From the NCBI GenBank assembly GCA_029267445.1, contig JAJUIU010000017.1, positions 1-58,151 on the forward strand: DNA of 58,151 bases, read 5' to 3'. The stretch comes from Rhodospirillaceae bacterium. Its GTDB lineage: Bacteria; Pseudomonadota; Alphaproteobacteria; Azospirillales; Azospirillaceae. Positions 34,926 to 43,241 of the stretch are shown here, piece after piece. A program made the translations under genes and the position numbers. The notes below the pieces were generated by a model. The model searched no databases. It was not told where the DNA came from and saw only the letters and a list, made by a program, of their open reading frames with translations. Positions within the stretch are counted from its first letter, which is position 1. Each line of letters begins with the position of its first letter.

Positions 34926-35153
34926 TCAGACGACCCCGAGCACCGCGTTGCCGGCCAGGGCCGCGCCGAAGGTGAAGGTCATGATGCCGAAGGCGATCGA
35001 CCAGGCCGAGAACACAGTATAGAACTTCAGTGGTGGCCGATGATCACATGTCCGGTTCAGATGACGCAGGACGCGTCCAGACCAGATGACAACCGCGCCG
35101 AAAAACAGGAAAGAGAACCCGGCCTGAAGATCGAATAGTTCCGATGGAGACAT
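34926..35153 (-). CDS. Small two-span membrane protein
   Basis: A 75-residue protein starting MSPSELFDLQAGFSFLFFGAVVIWSGRVL (first helix). A short polar loop with Cys and His (RHLNRTCDHRPP) leads to a second helical region (FSAWSIAFGIMTFTFGAALAGNAVL). GGGGA lies seven bases upstream of the ATG. Base composition before the gene is more AT-rich than its surroundings. No family recognised. Confidence 0.6.
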   Translation of the reverse strand: MSPSELFDLQAGFSFLFFGAVVIWSGRVLRHLNRTCDHRPPLKFYTVFSAWSIAFGIMTFTFGAALAGNAVLGVV

Positions 35154-35243
35154 GCGTTTTCCCCTGTCCGAGATCAGTCTCAAACAGCGGATACGCGGAT
35201 GATCGCTTTGTAGATGAGCGATATTTAGGCTCCCGGCCGCACA

Positions 35244-35258
35244 ACCTATCGGATAGGT
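35244..35258. promoter_or_regulatory. Perfect palindrome, possible operator
   Basis: ACCTATCGGATAGGT is a perfect 7-1-7 palindrome. It lies 91 bases upstream of the small membrane protein start and 38 bases beyond the chemoreceptor stop. It could be a repressor site for the small gene; there is no other support. Confidence 0.35.
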
Positions 35259-35295
35259 GGTCTGTTGGATGGGTTGGCGGCCGGGGCCTGTCCGG

Positions 35296-37017
35296 TCAGG
35301 CCGCGCGGGCGCGCAGCTCGGCCACGAAGCTCTCGATCTCCCGCTCCAGGGCGCGGGCGTGGTTGACCAGCGTGTCGGCGGCCGTTTCCACCTTCTCGGC
35401 CCCGGTGAGCGTGCTGCCCGCCCGGTCGGCCACCTCCACCATCCGGCCCTGCACCTCGTCGGTGCCGCGCGCCGCCTCCTCCGTGTTGCGGCTGACCTCG
35501 CCGATGGCGGCGGCCTGCTGCTGCACGGCGGCGGCGATGGCGGACGAGCTGCCCTGCACGGCGCCGATCGTCTTGCCGATCTTCCCGATGGCGGCCACGG
35601 CGGCCTCCACCTCCACCTGGAGTGACTGGATCTGGGCGGAGATCTCCTCCGTCGCCTTTCCGGTCTGGGTGGCGAGGTTCTTCACCTCGCTGGCGACGAC
35701 GGCGAAGCCCTTGCCGGCCTCCCCGGCCCGCGCCGCCTCGATCGTGGCGTTCAGCGCCAGCAGGTTCGTCTGCGCCGCGATGGCGGTGATCAGGTTGACG
35801 ACGTCGCCGATCTTCTGGGCGCTCGCGGCCAGCCCGTTGACGGCCGCGACGGTGCGCTCCGCCTCCTGCGCGGCGTCGCCGACGACGCCGCTGGCGGTGC
35901 CGACCTGGCGGCCGATCTCGTCGGCCGAGGCGCTCAGTTCGGCGGCGGCGGCGGCGACCGTCTGCACGTTGCCGCCGGTCTGGGCGCTGACGGCCGCCAC
36001 GGCCTGGGTCTGTTCGCTGGTGGCGCGGGCCTGTTCGGCCATGGCGCGGGCCGTGTCGTGCAGGGTGGCGATGGCGCCGGCGATGGCGCCAGTCACGCCC
36101 TTCACCCGCGTCTCCACGCTGTTGGACAGCTCGGCCAGCACGCGCTTGCGCTCGGCCTCCGCCTGCTCCCGCTCGGTCGCGCGCTCCCCGCGCATCCGCT
36201 CCATCTCCACCAGCCCGTCGCGGAAGACGCGGGCGGTGCGGGCGATCTCGCCAACCTCGTCGCGGCGGTCGCAGCCGGGGATGTCCACGCCGGTGTCCTG
36301 CCGGGCCAGCCGGTTCATGGCGTCCTGCAGCCGCTGCAGCGGCCGGACCAGCGAGCGGGCCGTCAGCACCGCCAGCAGCAGCATGACGGACAGGGCGGCG
36401 ACGGCCGTCCAGATCACCGGCTTGGTGATGGCGGCCAGGGCGGCATAGACGTCGCTCTGCTTGTCGCCGACGAACAGGATGCCGATCACCTCGCCGCGCG
36501 CGTTGCGGATCGGGTCGTAGGCGACGAAGTAAGGCTGGCCCAGGATGTTCGCCGTGCCGTGGAAGCGCTCCCCCCGGCCGAGCACCGCGTCGTAGACGGG
36601 CCCCTTGGCCAGGGTGGTGCCGACGGCGCGGCCGCCGTCCGGCTTCTGCACGTTGGTGGCCACGCGCAGGTCGCCCTGGAAGATGGTGGCGACACCGCCG
36701 ACCAGTTCCTTCACCTTGTCGACCACGGCGAAGTTGTCGTTCAGCTTCACCGCCCCGGCATGAAGGGCGCCGTCGCGCACGTCGAACACGGTGCCCTGGG
36801 ACCGCAGCGTCTCCCACGCCACGCGCAGCTTCATCTCCTGGCTTTCGACGGCCTCCTTCTCCAGCTCGGCGGTGATGATGCGCACGGTCATGCCGGTGAT
36901 GGCCGCACCGACCACCAGCATGGACACGGCCACCAGGATCACCACGCGGCCGGTGATGCGCAGCGCGGGCAGGCGGGCGAAAAGACTGGACAAACGACCG
37001 GCGGACGACTGGGACAC
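35296..37017 (-). CDS. Methyl-accepting chemotaxis protein with single-Cache sensor
   Basis: A chemoreceptor of 573 residues from GTG 37017, supported by GGGGAG nine bases upstream; ATG 37047 and 37071 are alternatives. TM1 is [20 protein letters not shown]. The periplasmic domain (~150 residues) has a single-Cache pattern ([17 protein letters not shown]... [43 protein letters not shown]). TM2 ([18 protein letters not shown]) is followed by HAMP. The signalling tip reads [39 protein letters not shown]. Single-Cache receptors often sense small organic acids. It diverges from the dab-locus LysR gene, but a link to carbon uptake is only suggestive. Confidence 0.93.
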   Translation of the reverse strand: MSQSSAGRLSSLFARLPALRITGRVVILVAVSMLVVGAAITGMTVRIITAELEKEAVESQEMKLRVAWETLRSQGTVFDVRDGALHAGAVKLNDNFAVVDKVKELVGGVATIFQGDLRVATNVQKPDGGRAVGTTLAKGPVYDAVLGRGERFHGTANILGQPYFVAYDPIRNARGEVIGILFVGDKQSDVYAALAAITKPVIWTAVAALSVMLLLAVLTARSLVRPLQRLQDAMNRLARQDTGVDIPGCDRRDEVGEIARTARVFRDGLVEMERMRGERATEREQAEAERKRVLAELSNSVETRVKGVTGAIAGAIATLHDTARAMAEQARATSEQTQAVAAVSAQTGGNVQTVAAAAAELSASADEIGRQVGTASGVVGDAAQEAERTVAAVNGLAASAQKIGDVVNLITAIAAQTNLLALNATIEAARAGEAGKGFAVVASEVKNLATQTGKATEEISAQIQSLQVEVEAAVAAIGKIGKTIGAVQGSSSAIAAAVQQQAAAIGEVSRNTEEAARGTDEVQGRMVEVADRAGSTLTGAEKVETAADTLVNHARALEREIESFVAELRARAA

Positions 37018-37275
37018 GATCGTCAACTCCCCAAGGTTTCGAACCATCGGCCCAAGGCCAACGGATGTCACACTCGGTGGAGAGTCGTTAAAAAAGCATC
37101 AAAGGAGATGCGGACGGTCCTCGTTACTTCGCAACCGCGATGCGGCCGGGTTGTAACCATAGTTTCATTATGGATTTATCGTGCGGCCTGCCTGACGTCA
37201 CATGGGAATGACAGTCCCTGGACCGTCCAGCGCGACCCACTGGCTCCGCGCGCGGCGTTGCGGCAATGTCGGGCC

Positions 37276-38178
37276 ATGTACGACGTCGACACGGCCCTGC
37301 TGCGGACCTTCGTCACCCTGGCGGAGACGCGCAGCTTCTCCCGCACGGCGGAGCGGATCGGCCGCTCCCAGTCGGCGGTCAGCACCCAGATCCAGAAGCT
37401 GGAGGGGCTGCTCGACCGCACCCTGTTCGACCGCGACCGCCGCAATGTCCGCCTGACCGAGGATGGGGAGAAGCTGCTGGGCTACGCCCGCCAGATCCTC
37501 CGCCTGTCCGAGGCCGTCATCCACCGTTTCCGCGAACCCGACGTGGCGGGCGAGGTGCGCTTCGGCTCGCCGGAGGATTTCGCCACCTTCTACCTGCCGG
37601 AAATCCTGGCGGGCTTCGTGGAAAGCTTTCCGCGCGTCCTGCTGCATGTGAGCTGCGACCTGACCCTGCGCCTGATCGACGGCTTCAAGGCGGACGAATA
37701 CGACCTGATCGTCATCAAGCAGGACCCCGAATCCATCCATCCCGGCGCCAAGCCCCTGTGGCGGGAGCGGCTGGTGTGGGTCGGCGGGCCCGACTGCGCG
37801 CCCGGGATGGATTTTGAAAGCGCCTGCCGCACCTTCGGCCACCGTGCCCATCCGGTGCCGCTGGTGCTGTCGCCAAGTCCCTGCGTCTACCGGCACCGGG
37901 CGGTGACAGCGCTCGACGCGGCGCAGACGGCCTGGACCGTCAGCTATTCCAGCCCCAGCCTCGCCGGAGCCACGGCGGCGGTGAAGGCGGGGCTGGGCCT
38001 GTCGGTCCTGCCGCGCACCATGGTGCCGCGCGATCTGGTGGCGTTCGACGGCGGGGCGGGCTGGCCGCCGCTGGCCGAAACGGTGATCTGCCTGCTTGCC
38101 GCCGACCGGCTGAACCCCGCCGCCGCCGCCCTGGCCAGCTTCATCACGGAGCACGTCACTTATCGGCCAGACAGATAA
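37276..38178 (+). CDS. LysR-family regulator of the dab locus
   Basis: A 300-residue LysR protein. YDVDTALLRTFVTLAETRSFSRTAERIGRSQSAVSTQIQKLEGLLDRTLFDRDRR is the HTH and linker. The effector domain (GEVRFGSPEDFATFYLPEILAGFVESFP) is typical of the IciA/LrhA-like group. GGGCC precedes the ATG at 37276 and there is no strong ribosome-binding site. Its stop codon lies inside a perfect ATC-N9-GAT operator that precedes dabB by 84 bases, so it probably activates dabB-dabA-PII in response to low CO2 or a carbon metabolite, as CcmR/CbbR regulators do. It is co-directional with its target, which is less common than divergence. Confidence 0.9.
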   Translation: MYDVDTALLRTFVTLAETRSFSRTAERIGRSQSAVSTQIQKLEGLLDRTLFDRDRRNVRLTEDGEKLLGYARQILRLSEAVIHRFREPDVAGEVRFGSPEDFATFYLPEILAGFVESFPRVLLHVSCDLTLRLIDGFKADEYDLIVIKQDPESIHPGAKPLWRERLVWVGGPDCAPGMDFESACRTFGHRAHPVPLVLSPSPCVYRHRAVTALDAAQTAWTVSYSSPSLAGATAAVKAGLGLSVLPRTMVPRDLVAFDGGAGWPPLAETVICLLAADRLNPAAAALASFITEHVTYRPDR

Positions 38179-38180
38179 GT
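38158..38180 (+). promoter_or_regulatory. LysR-type operator upstream of dabB
   Basis: ACTTATC-N9-GATAAGT is a perfect inverted repeat of seven-base arms with a GGCCAGACA spacer. It fits both the ATC-N9-GAT and T-N11-A forms of LysR sites. It overlaps the LysR stop codon (TAA 38176-38178). A possible -10 (TATATC, 38205-38210) lies 25 bases downstream. Confidence 0.65.
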
Positions 38181-38263
38181 AGCATAAGAAAAATCCGTTT
38201 CCGATATATCGCCCCGCATGACACAAGGGCGGCCAACCTTTCCGGAACCGAAAGGGCGGCCCC

Positions 38264-39679
38264 ATGCCCCGTATCCTGACAAACCTCGTCTGGCTCCTGT
38301 TCCTGGGCGCCATCGCAGCGGCGGTGGCGCTCGTGGGCGGGGAGCCGGTGACCGCCGGCCCGCTGCGCCTGGACGCGCTGGCCCTCTTGCTGGCGCCCGC
38401 CATCCTGTTCGTCAGCGCCATCGTGCACAGCTTCGCGCTGCGTTACATGGACGGCGACGCGCGGATCGACGGCTTCTTCGTCCGGCTGACGGCGCTGACG
38501 CTGACGGTCCTGCTGCTGCTGGCGGCGGACCACATGGTGCTGTTCGCGCTGGCCTGGACGGCCATGGGGCTGCTGCTGGCCGACCTGATCGGCCATGTGC
38601 GGACCTGGACCCAGGCGCGGGCGGCCGCCGCCCTCGCCCGCAACAGCTTCCTCGCCGGCTCCGCCCTGCTGGCGGTCGGCCTCGCGCTCGTCCACGCCGC
38701 CACGGGCGACGCGACGATCTCCGGCGCCCTGGCCGACCTCGCCACCGCCGACGGCACGCTGCTGGCGCTGGCCTGCGTGGCGCTCGCCATCGCGGCGGCG
38801 ATCCAGTGCGGCCTGTTCCCCTTCCACACCTGGCTGATGTCCAGCATGACGGCACCCACCCCGGTGTCGGCCTTCATGCATGCCGGCCTCGTCAATGCGG
38901 GCGGCATCCTGCTGGCCCGCACCGCCCCGGTGTTCGAGGCGGTCCCCCACGCCATGACGGCGGTGTTCCTGCTGGGCGCCGCCAGCGCCCTGTTCGGCGC
39001 CGCCACGGCCCTGGTGCAGACCGACGTGAAGCGCGGCCTCGCCGCCTCCACCGTGGCGCAGATGGGCTTCATGGTGCTCCAGTGCGGCCTCGGCTTCCAT
39101 GCCGCCGCCATGGCGCATCTGGTCCTGCACGGCCTCTATAAGGCCTGCCTGTTCCTTGGCGCCGGGTCCGCCCTGTCCGCCGCCAAGCGGCCGGACGCGG
39201 CCAAGGACCCGCTGGACGCCAAGGCGGTGCTGCTGGCGCTGCCCGTCGCGGTGATCGCCGGCGGCGTCTTCGCCCTGGTCACGGGCAAGCTGGCGGGCAG
39301 CCTGGACACTGGCGCCATCCTGGTCGCCTTCGCCGCCATCGCGGCGGCCCACGCGGCCCTGGCCCTGCGCGGCTGGCGCCCGGACGGCTTCGCCGCCCTG
39401 CTGATCGCGGCCCCGCTGGCCATCGCCGCCACGGCCGCGATCTACGGCGTGGTCGTCTCCTTCGCGGAAGGCGCCCTGGCCACGGTCCCGGGTGCCGTCG
39501 ACCCGCAGGCGCTCAACCCGGTGCACGCCCTGGTGCTGCTGGCCTTCGCCGGCGGCTGGGTCTGGGCGCTGGCCGGTGCCGGCCGCGGGTCGGCCGACGC
39601 CCTCTACACCCGCCTTCTGAACGCCGGCCAGCCGGCCGGCGCCACCGTCACCGACCGCCGGGGGTTCTACAATGCCTGA
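38264..39679 (+). CDS. dabB: Inorganic carbon transporter membrane subunit DabB
   Basis: A 471-residue membrane protein with about 12-13 helices, homologous to NuoL/MrpA proton-channel subunits. Visible landmarks are ADHMVLFALAWTAMGLLLADLIGH, FPFHTWLMSSMTAPTPVSAFMHAGLVNAGGILLARTAPVF (the core channel segment with HTWL and the HAG loop), TDVKRGLAASTVAQMGFM and HGLYKACLFLGAG. DabB supplies ion-gradient energy to DabA for one-way hydration of CO2 to trapped bicarbonate in the cytoplasm. A purine-rich AAAGGGCGG precedes the start. It overlaps dabA by eight bases. It stands apart from any nuo or mrp genes, supporting the Dab assignment. Confidence 0.92.
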   Translation: MPRILTNLVWLLFLGAIAAAVALVGGEPVTAGPLRLDALALLLAPAILFVSAIVHSFALRYMDGDARIDGFFVRLTALTLTVLLLLAADHMVLFALAWTAMGLLLADLIGHVRTWTQARAAAALARNSFLAGSALLAVGLALVHAATGDATISGALADLATADGTLLALACVALAIAAAIQCGLFPFHTWLMSSMTAPTPVSAFMHAGLVNAGGILLARTAPVFEAVPHAMTAVFLLGAASALFGAATALVQTDVKRGLAASTVAQMGFMVLQCGLGFHAAAMAHLVLHGLYKACLFLGAGSALSAAKRPDAAKDPLDAKAVLLALPVAVIAGGVFALVTGKLAGSLDTGAILVAFAAIAAAHAALALRGWRPDGFAALLIAAPLAIAATAAIYGVVVSFAEGALATVPGAVDPQALNPVHALVLLAFAGGWVWALAGAGRGSADALYTRLLNAGQPAGATVTDRRGFYNA

Positions 39680-42155
39680 GATCGCCGCCCTCCTCGCCCG
39701 CGTCGAGAACGCCGCCTCCCTGCTGCCGCCCTACTGGCCGCTGCGCAGCTTCATCGCCGCCAACCCGCTCCAGGGGCTTGAGAACCTGCCCTTCGAGCAG
39801 GCGGTCACGGAGGGCCACCGCCGCTTCGGCGGGCGCGCCTACCCGACCGTCGCCATGGCCCGCAAGGCGCTGGCGGATGGGAAGATCGACCGCCGGCTCC
39901 TGGCCGAGGCCGCCATCCGCCACGGCCGTCCGGGCCTTGCCGAGCGGCTGCTGGACGGCACCGCCGAGGCGGCTGAAGCGACCACGGCCGCAGGCGCCGA
40001 GCGCTCCGCCGTGAACCGGGTGCTGCTGAAGTGGCTCGCCGCCTTCCTGGACGAGGGGCAGGCCGCCTGGCCGATGCCGCACCGGGAGCTTGGCTTCTGG
40101 CGCGCCTGGAAGCGGCTGGCCGCCCATGACGGCGACGTGCCGGACCGGGAGCGTCTGGCCGACATGGCCGACGACGCGCCGACCGCCCTGCTGCACCTGA
40201 CCCGGACCCTGTCCGACCAGGAGTCGGAGGAGCTGTTCGCCCGCCATCTGGCCGCCCTGCCGGGCTGGTCCAGCTATGTGAAGTGGCGGCAGTCCGAGCG
40301 GTCCCACCCCTGGGCCAAGGCGGCGCCGATCACGCTGGCCGACCTGCTGGCCGTGCGCATGACCCTGGCCGAGCTGACGGGAGAGGCCGTGCCCGGCCCC
40401 GTTGCCGGTACGGAAGCGGAGGCCGCCGACGGTGCCGCCATCCTGGAGGCGTGGGAGGAGAGCTACCGCCGCCGCCTCACCGCCGACCTCGCCGCCCGTG
40501 CGGGCAAGGCCGCGCGGACGCCGGCCGGCGAGGGGACGCGCCCCGTCCCCCAGGCCCAGCTCGTCTTCTGCATCGATGTGCGGTCGGAGGTGTTCCGCCG
40601 CCATCTGGAGCGCACCGGCCCTTACGAGACGCTGGGCTTTGCCGGCTTCTTCGGCATCCCGCTGGCGGTTCGGGCCTTTGGTGACGCCCACGCCTACGCC
40701 AGCTGCCCGGTGCTGCTGGAGCCCAAGCATGTGGTGGATGAGCACGCCCACCCGGCCCACGCGCATCTGGCCGCGAAGCACCTGGACGGCCGCGCCCGGC
40801 TGGCCGGGATGAAGGGCCTGCTGCGCTCGCTCAAGGAAAGCGTGGCCGGCGCCTTCGCCTTCGTCGAGGCGTCGGGGCTGGCCTTCGGCGCCGCCATGGC
40901 GGGCCGCACCCTGGCCCCGGCCGGCTTCGGCCGCGCCGTCGCCCGTGCCGCCGACCGGCTGCGCCCGCCGGTCACCCCCGCCCCCCGGGTCGAGCTGCAC
41001 CACCCCAAGGACGGCTGCGGCCATGACCACGACCATGAGCATGGCGAGGCCGACCCGATCGGCCTCAGCCCCGGCGAGCACGCCTTCTACGCCGAGGCCG
41101 CGCTGCGCATCATGGGCCTGACGGAGAACTTCGCCCCGCTGGTGGTCCTCACCGGCCATGGCGGTGCGACCGTCAACAACCCGTTCGAGGCGGGGCTGGA
41201 CTGCGGCGCCTGCGGCGGCAACCGGGGCGGACCCAACGCCCGCATCGTCGCCGCCATCCTGAACCTGCCCGGCACCCGCAAGGCGCTGGCCGAGCGCGGC
41301 ATCTTCGTGCCCGCCGACACGCTGTTCCTGGCCGCCGAGCACAACACCACCACGGACGAGGTCGTGATCTACGACCCTGCCGCCGCCGAAAGCCGCCATC
41401 CGGAGCTGTTCGCCCGTCTCCAGGCCAATCTGGCCGTGGCCCGCGCGAAGGCGGCGGCGGAGCGGACGGCGCGTTTCACCGGCGTGTCCGGCGACGCGGT
41501 CCGGCATGTTGAGACGCGGGCGAGCGACTGGGCCCAGGTGCGTCCGGAATGGGCGCTGGCCCGCAACGCCGCCTTCATCGTCGCCCACCGCGACCTGACC
41601 AGGGGGCTGGACCTCCAGGGCCGCACCTTCCTGCACAGCTACGACTGGCAGGCCGACACGGAGGGCAAGGCGCTGGAGGTGATCCTGACCGCCCCCATGG
41701 TCGTGGCGGAGTGGATCAACACCCAGTACTACTTCTCCACCGTCGACAACACGGCCTACGGGGCCGGGTCCAAGGTGACGCACAACGTGGTCGGCGCCTT
41801 CGGCGTCATGCAGGGCAACGCCAGCGACCTGATGACCGGCCTGCCCCTGCAGTCGGTCAACGCCGCCGACACCGTCGCCTACCACGAGCCGCTGCGGCTG
41901 ATGACCGTGGTGCAGGCGCCCGTCGCCCGCGTCGACGCCATCATCGCCCGCAACCCGATCCTGCAGACCCTGTTCGGCAACGGCTGGGTGGCGTTGCAGG
42001 TGATCGACCCGGCCACCGGGGCGATCCGCCGCCGCACCCGCGAGGGCGGCTGGATCGACGCCCCCGGCGCCGACGGTGCCGGCACCGGCGCGGGCGCACC
42101 GGCCACCCCGGCCGACGCCGCCAGCGACACCGAAGCCACGCTCATCCCCGCCTGA
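39672..42155 (+). CDS. dabA: Inorganic carbon transporter subunit DabA (beta-carbonic anhydrase-like)
   Basis: An 827-residue protein (DUF2309/UPF0753). The carbonic-anhydrase-like zinc site is visible: FCIDVRSE (Cys300, Asp302, Arg304), TGHGG (His496) and LDCGACGG (Cys511). The His-to-Cys spacing of 15 equals that described for characterised DabA. PPYWPLRSFIAANPLQGLENLPFEQAV is the conserved N-terminus and NTQYYFSTVDNTAYGAGSKVTHNVVGAFGVMQGNASDLMTGLPLQSV the conserved C-terminal block. A His/Asp-rich loop (CGHDHDHEHGE) lies before the His/Cys ligands. The last ~35 residues are an Ala/Gly-rich tail not needed by the family. It acts with DabB at the inner membrane to accumulate bicarbonate. Confidence 0.95.
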   Translation: MPEIAALLARVENAASLLPPYWPLRSFIAANPLQGLENLPFEQAVTEGHRRFGGRAYPTVAMARKALADGKIDRRLLAEAAIRHGRPGLAERLLDGTAEAAEATTAAGAERSAVNRVLLKWLAAFLDEGQAAWPMPHRELGFWRAWKRLAAHDGDVPDRERLADMADDAPTALLHLTRTLSDQESEELFARHLAALPGWSSYVKWRQSERSHPWAKAAPITLADLLAVRMTLAELTGEAVPGPVAGTEAEAADGAAILEAWEESYRRRLTADLAARAGKAARTPAGEGTRPVPQAQLVFCIDVRSEVFRRHLERTGPYETLGFAGFFGIPLAVRAFGDAHAYASCPVLLEPKHVVDEHAHPAHAHLAAKHLDGRARLAGMKGLLRSLKESVAGAFAFVEASGLAFGAAMAGRTLAPAGFGRAVARAADRLRPPVTPAPRVELHHPKDGCGHDHDHEHGEADPIGLSPGEHAFYAEAALRIMGLTENFAPLVVLTGHGGATVNNPFEAGLDCGACGGNRGGPNARIVAAILNLPGTRKALAERGIFVPADTLFLAAEHNTTTDEVVIYDPAAAESRHPELFARLQANLAVARAKAAAERTARFTGVSGDAVRHVETRASDWAQVRPEWALARNAAFIVAHRDLTRGLDLQGRTFLHSYDWQADTEGKALEVILTAPMVVAEWINTQYYFSTVDNTAYGAGSKVTHNVVGAFGVMQGNASDLMTGLPLQSVNAADTVAYHEPLRLMTVVQAPVARVDAIIARNPILQTLFGNGWVALQVIDPATGAIRRRTREGGWIDAPGADGAGTGAGAPATPADAASDTEATLIPA

Positions 42156-42166
42156 GGAGCCCAGCC

Positions 42167-42514
42167 ATGACACCCGCTGACGACATCGCGTTCCACAAGC
42201 TGAAGAAGATCGAGATCATCGTGAAGGGGGAGAAGCAGGCCTTCGTCGCCGACCTGCTCTCCCGCGCCGGCACCACCGGCTACACGGTGATCCGCGACGT
42301 GGCCGGCATGGGCCACCACGGCTTCCATGAGAGCCGCCTGCTGTTCAACGACCAGGCGAGCCTCGTCCTCATCATGGCCGTCGGCACGGAGGAGACGATC
42401 CGCAAGGTCGCCGCCGGGCTGAAGCCCCTGTTCGAGAAGAGCTCCGGCGTCATGTTCGTGTCCGATACGCACGTGGTGCGGCTGGAGCACTTCCTGAAGG
42501 CGGCGACGGCCTGA
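42167..42514 (+). CDS. PII-like signalling protein of the dab locus
   Basis: A 115-residue protein starting MTPADDIAFHKLKKIEIIVKGEKQAFVADLLSRAGTTGYTVIRDVAGMGHHGFHESRLLFNDQASLVLIMAVGTEETIRKVAAGLKPLFEKSSGVMFVSDTHVVRLEHF. The KKIEIIVKGEKQAFVADLLSRAGTTGYTVIRDVAGMG start follows the GlnB layout, but the T-loop is short and lacks the uridylylated Tyr context. PII-like proteins next to dabA or other bicarbonate transporters are known and likely gate uptake by sensing nucleotides or bicarbonate. GAGGAG lies upstream, and the gene begins 11 bases after the dabA stop, so it is third in the operon. Confidence 0.88.
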   Translation: MTPADDIAFHKLKKIEIIVKGEKQAFVADLLSRAGTTGYTVIRDVAGMGHHGFHESRLLFNDQASLVLIMAVGTEETIRKVAAGLKPLFEKSSGVMFVSDTHVVRLEHFLKAATA

Positions 42515-42570
42515 CCGCCCCGCCGCCATCCCCACCGACATCCCCCCACCGCAATCCCGAAGACGACGCG

Positions 42571-42595
42571 ACCGGCGCGGACTTTCCGCGCCGGT
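42571..42595 (+). terminator. Hairpin at the end of the dab operon
   Basis: ACCGGCGCGG and CCGCGCCGGT form a perfect ten-pair stem with an ACTTT loop, 57 bases after the PII-like stop. It lacks a T-run, so it may end transcription weakly or protect the mRNA 3' end. Confidence 0.6.
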
Positions 42596-42620
42596 TCCGC
42601 GTTGATATGAGGGGGTCCGG

Positions 42621-43148
42621 ATGGCGGACGGGGTCGACATGGGCATGCGCGCGCGGGCGGGGCTGGCGGGGTTGACGGCACTGCTGACGGTGTCCGCGGC
42701 ACCCGCCCTGGCGGACCATCGCTTCGCGCCCGAGGGCTGCGAGTTCGCCGCCTCACTGCCCGCGCGCGGCATGCAGGGCCCGCCCACCGCCGCCCGCAAC
42801 GGCCCGCCCGGCCTCACCGGCCGCTATTCCGGCTACCGGATCGAGGCCGTGTGCTTCCCCGTCCCCGCCTGCGGGCTGGAGGACATGACCGACGCCCAGC
42901 GCCGCCGCGAGCTGATCGAGATGGCGCCCGCCATGGGCCAGCTCCGGGGCACGGTCACCCGGATCGAGCGGGGCCCCGCGGGTCCCGTCGGCATCTACGA
43001 AGGCACCGTGCCCGACAGCCCGCGCGCCATCCGCATGCGGCTGCACTGGGGCTCGTGCAGCCGGCTGGCCCTGCTGTTCGACGGCGACCCGGCCGCCGGC
43101 GGGCCGGCGTGGCGCGCCGCCCTTGAGACCGTGCGAAGGATTCGCTGA
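42621..43148 (+). CDS. Exported protein of unknown function
   Basis: A 175-residue protein with a signal peptide (MADGVDMGMRARAGLAGLTALLTVSAAPALA). GAGGGGG lies five bases before ATG 42621; internal ATGs at 42639 and 42645 are alternatives. The mature part has four or five Cys (GCEFAAS, VCFPVPACG, WGSCSRL), a central GTVTRIERGPAGPVGIYEGTVPDSPRAIRMRLHWG, and ends PAWRAALETVRRIR. Disulfide-linked periplasmic folding is likely. No domain recognised. Confidence 0.65.
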   Translation: MADGVDMGMRARAGLAGLTALLTVSAAPALADHRFAPEGCEFAASLPARGMQGPPTAARNGPPGLTGRYSGYRIEAVCFPVPACGLEDMTDAQRRRELIEMAPAMGQLRGTVTRIERGPAGPVGIYEGTVPDSPRAIRMRLHWGSCSRLALLFDGDPAAGGPAWRAALETVRRIR

Positions 43149-43241
43149 GCGGCCGGAGACGGGAATCCTTGGTCTTGTCTTCGGCAACTTTCCATTACAT
43201 CGGTAAGGAAAGTTTAACGAACCGACGCTAACCTTGCGCCG

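Noticed and set aside
36058-37275. N-terminal extension of the dab-locus LysR protein
   Set aside because: It is antisense of the chemoreceptor gene; LysR proteins begin at the HTH, matching ATG 37276.
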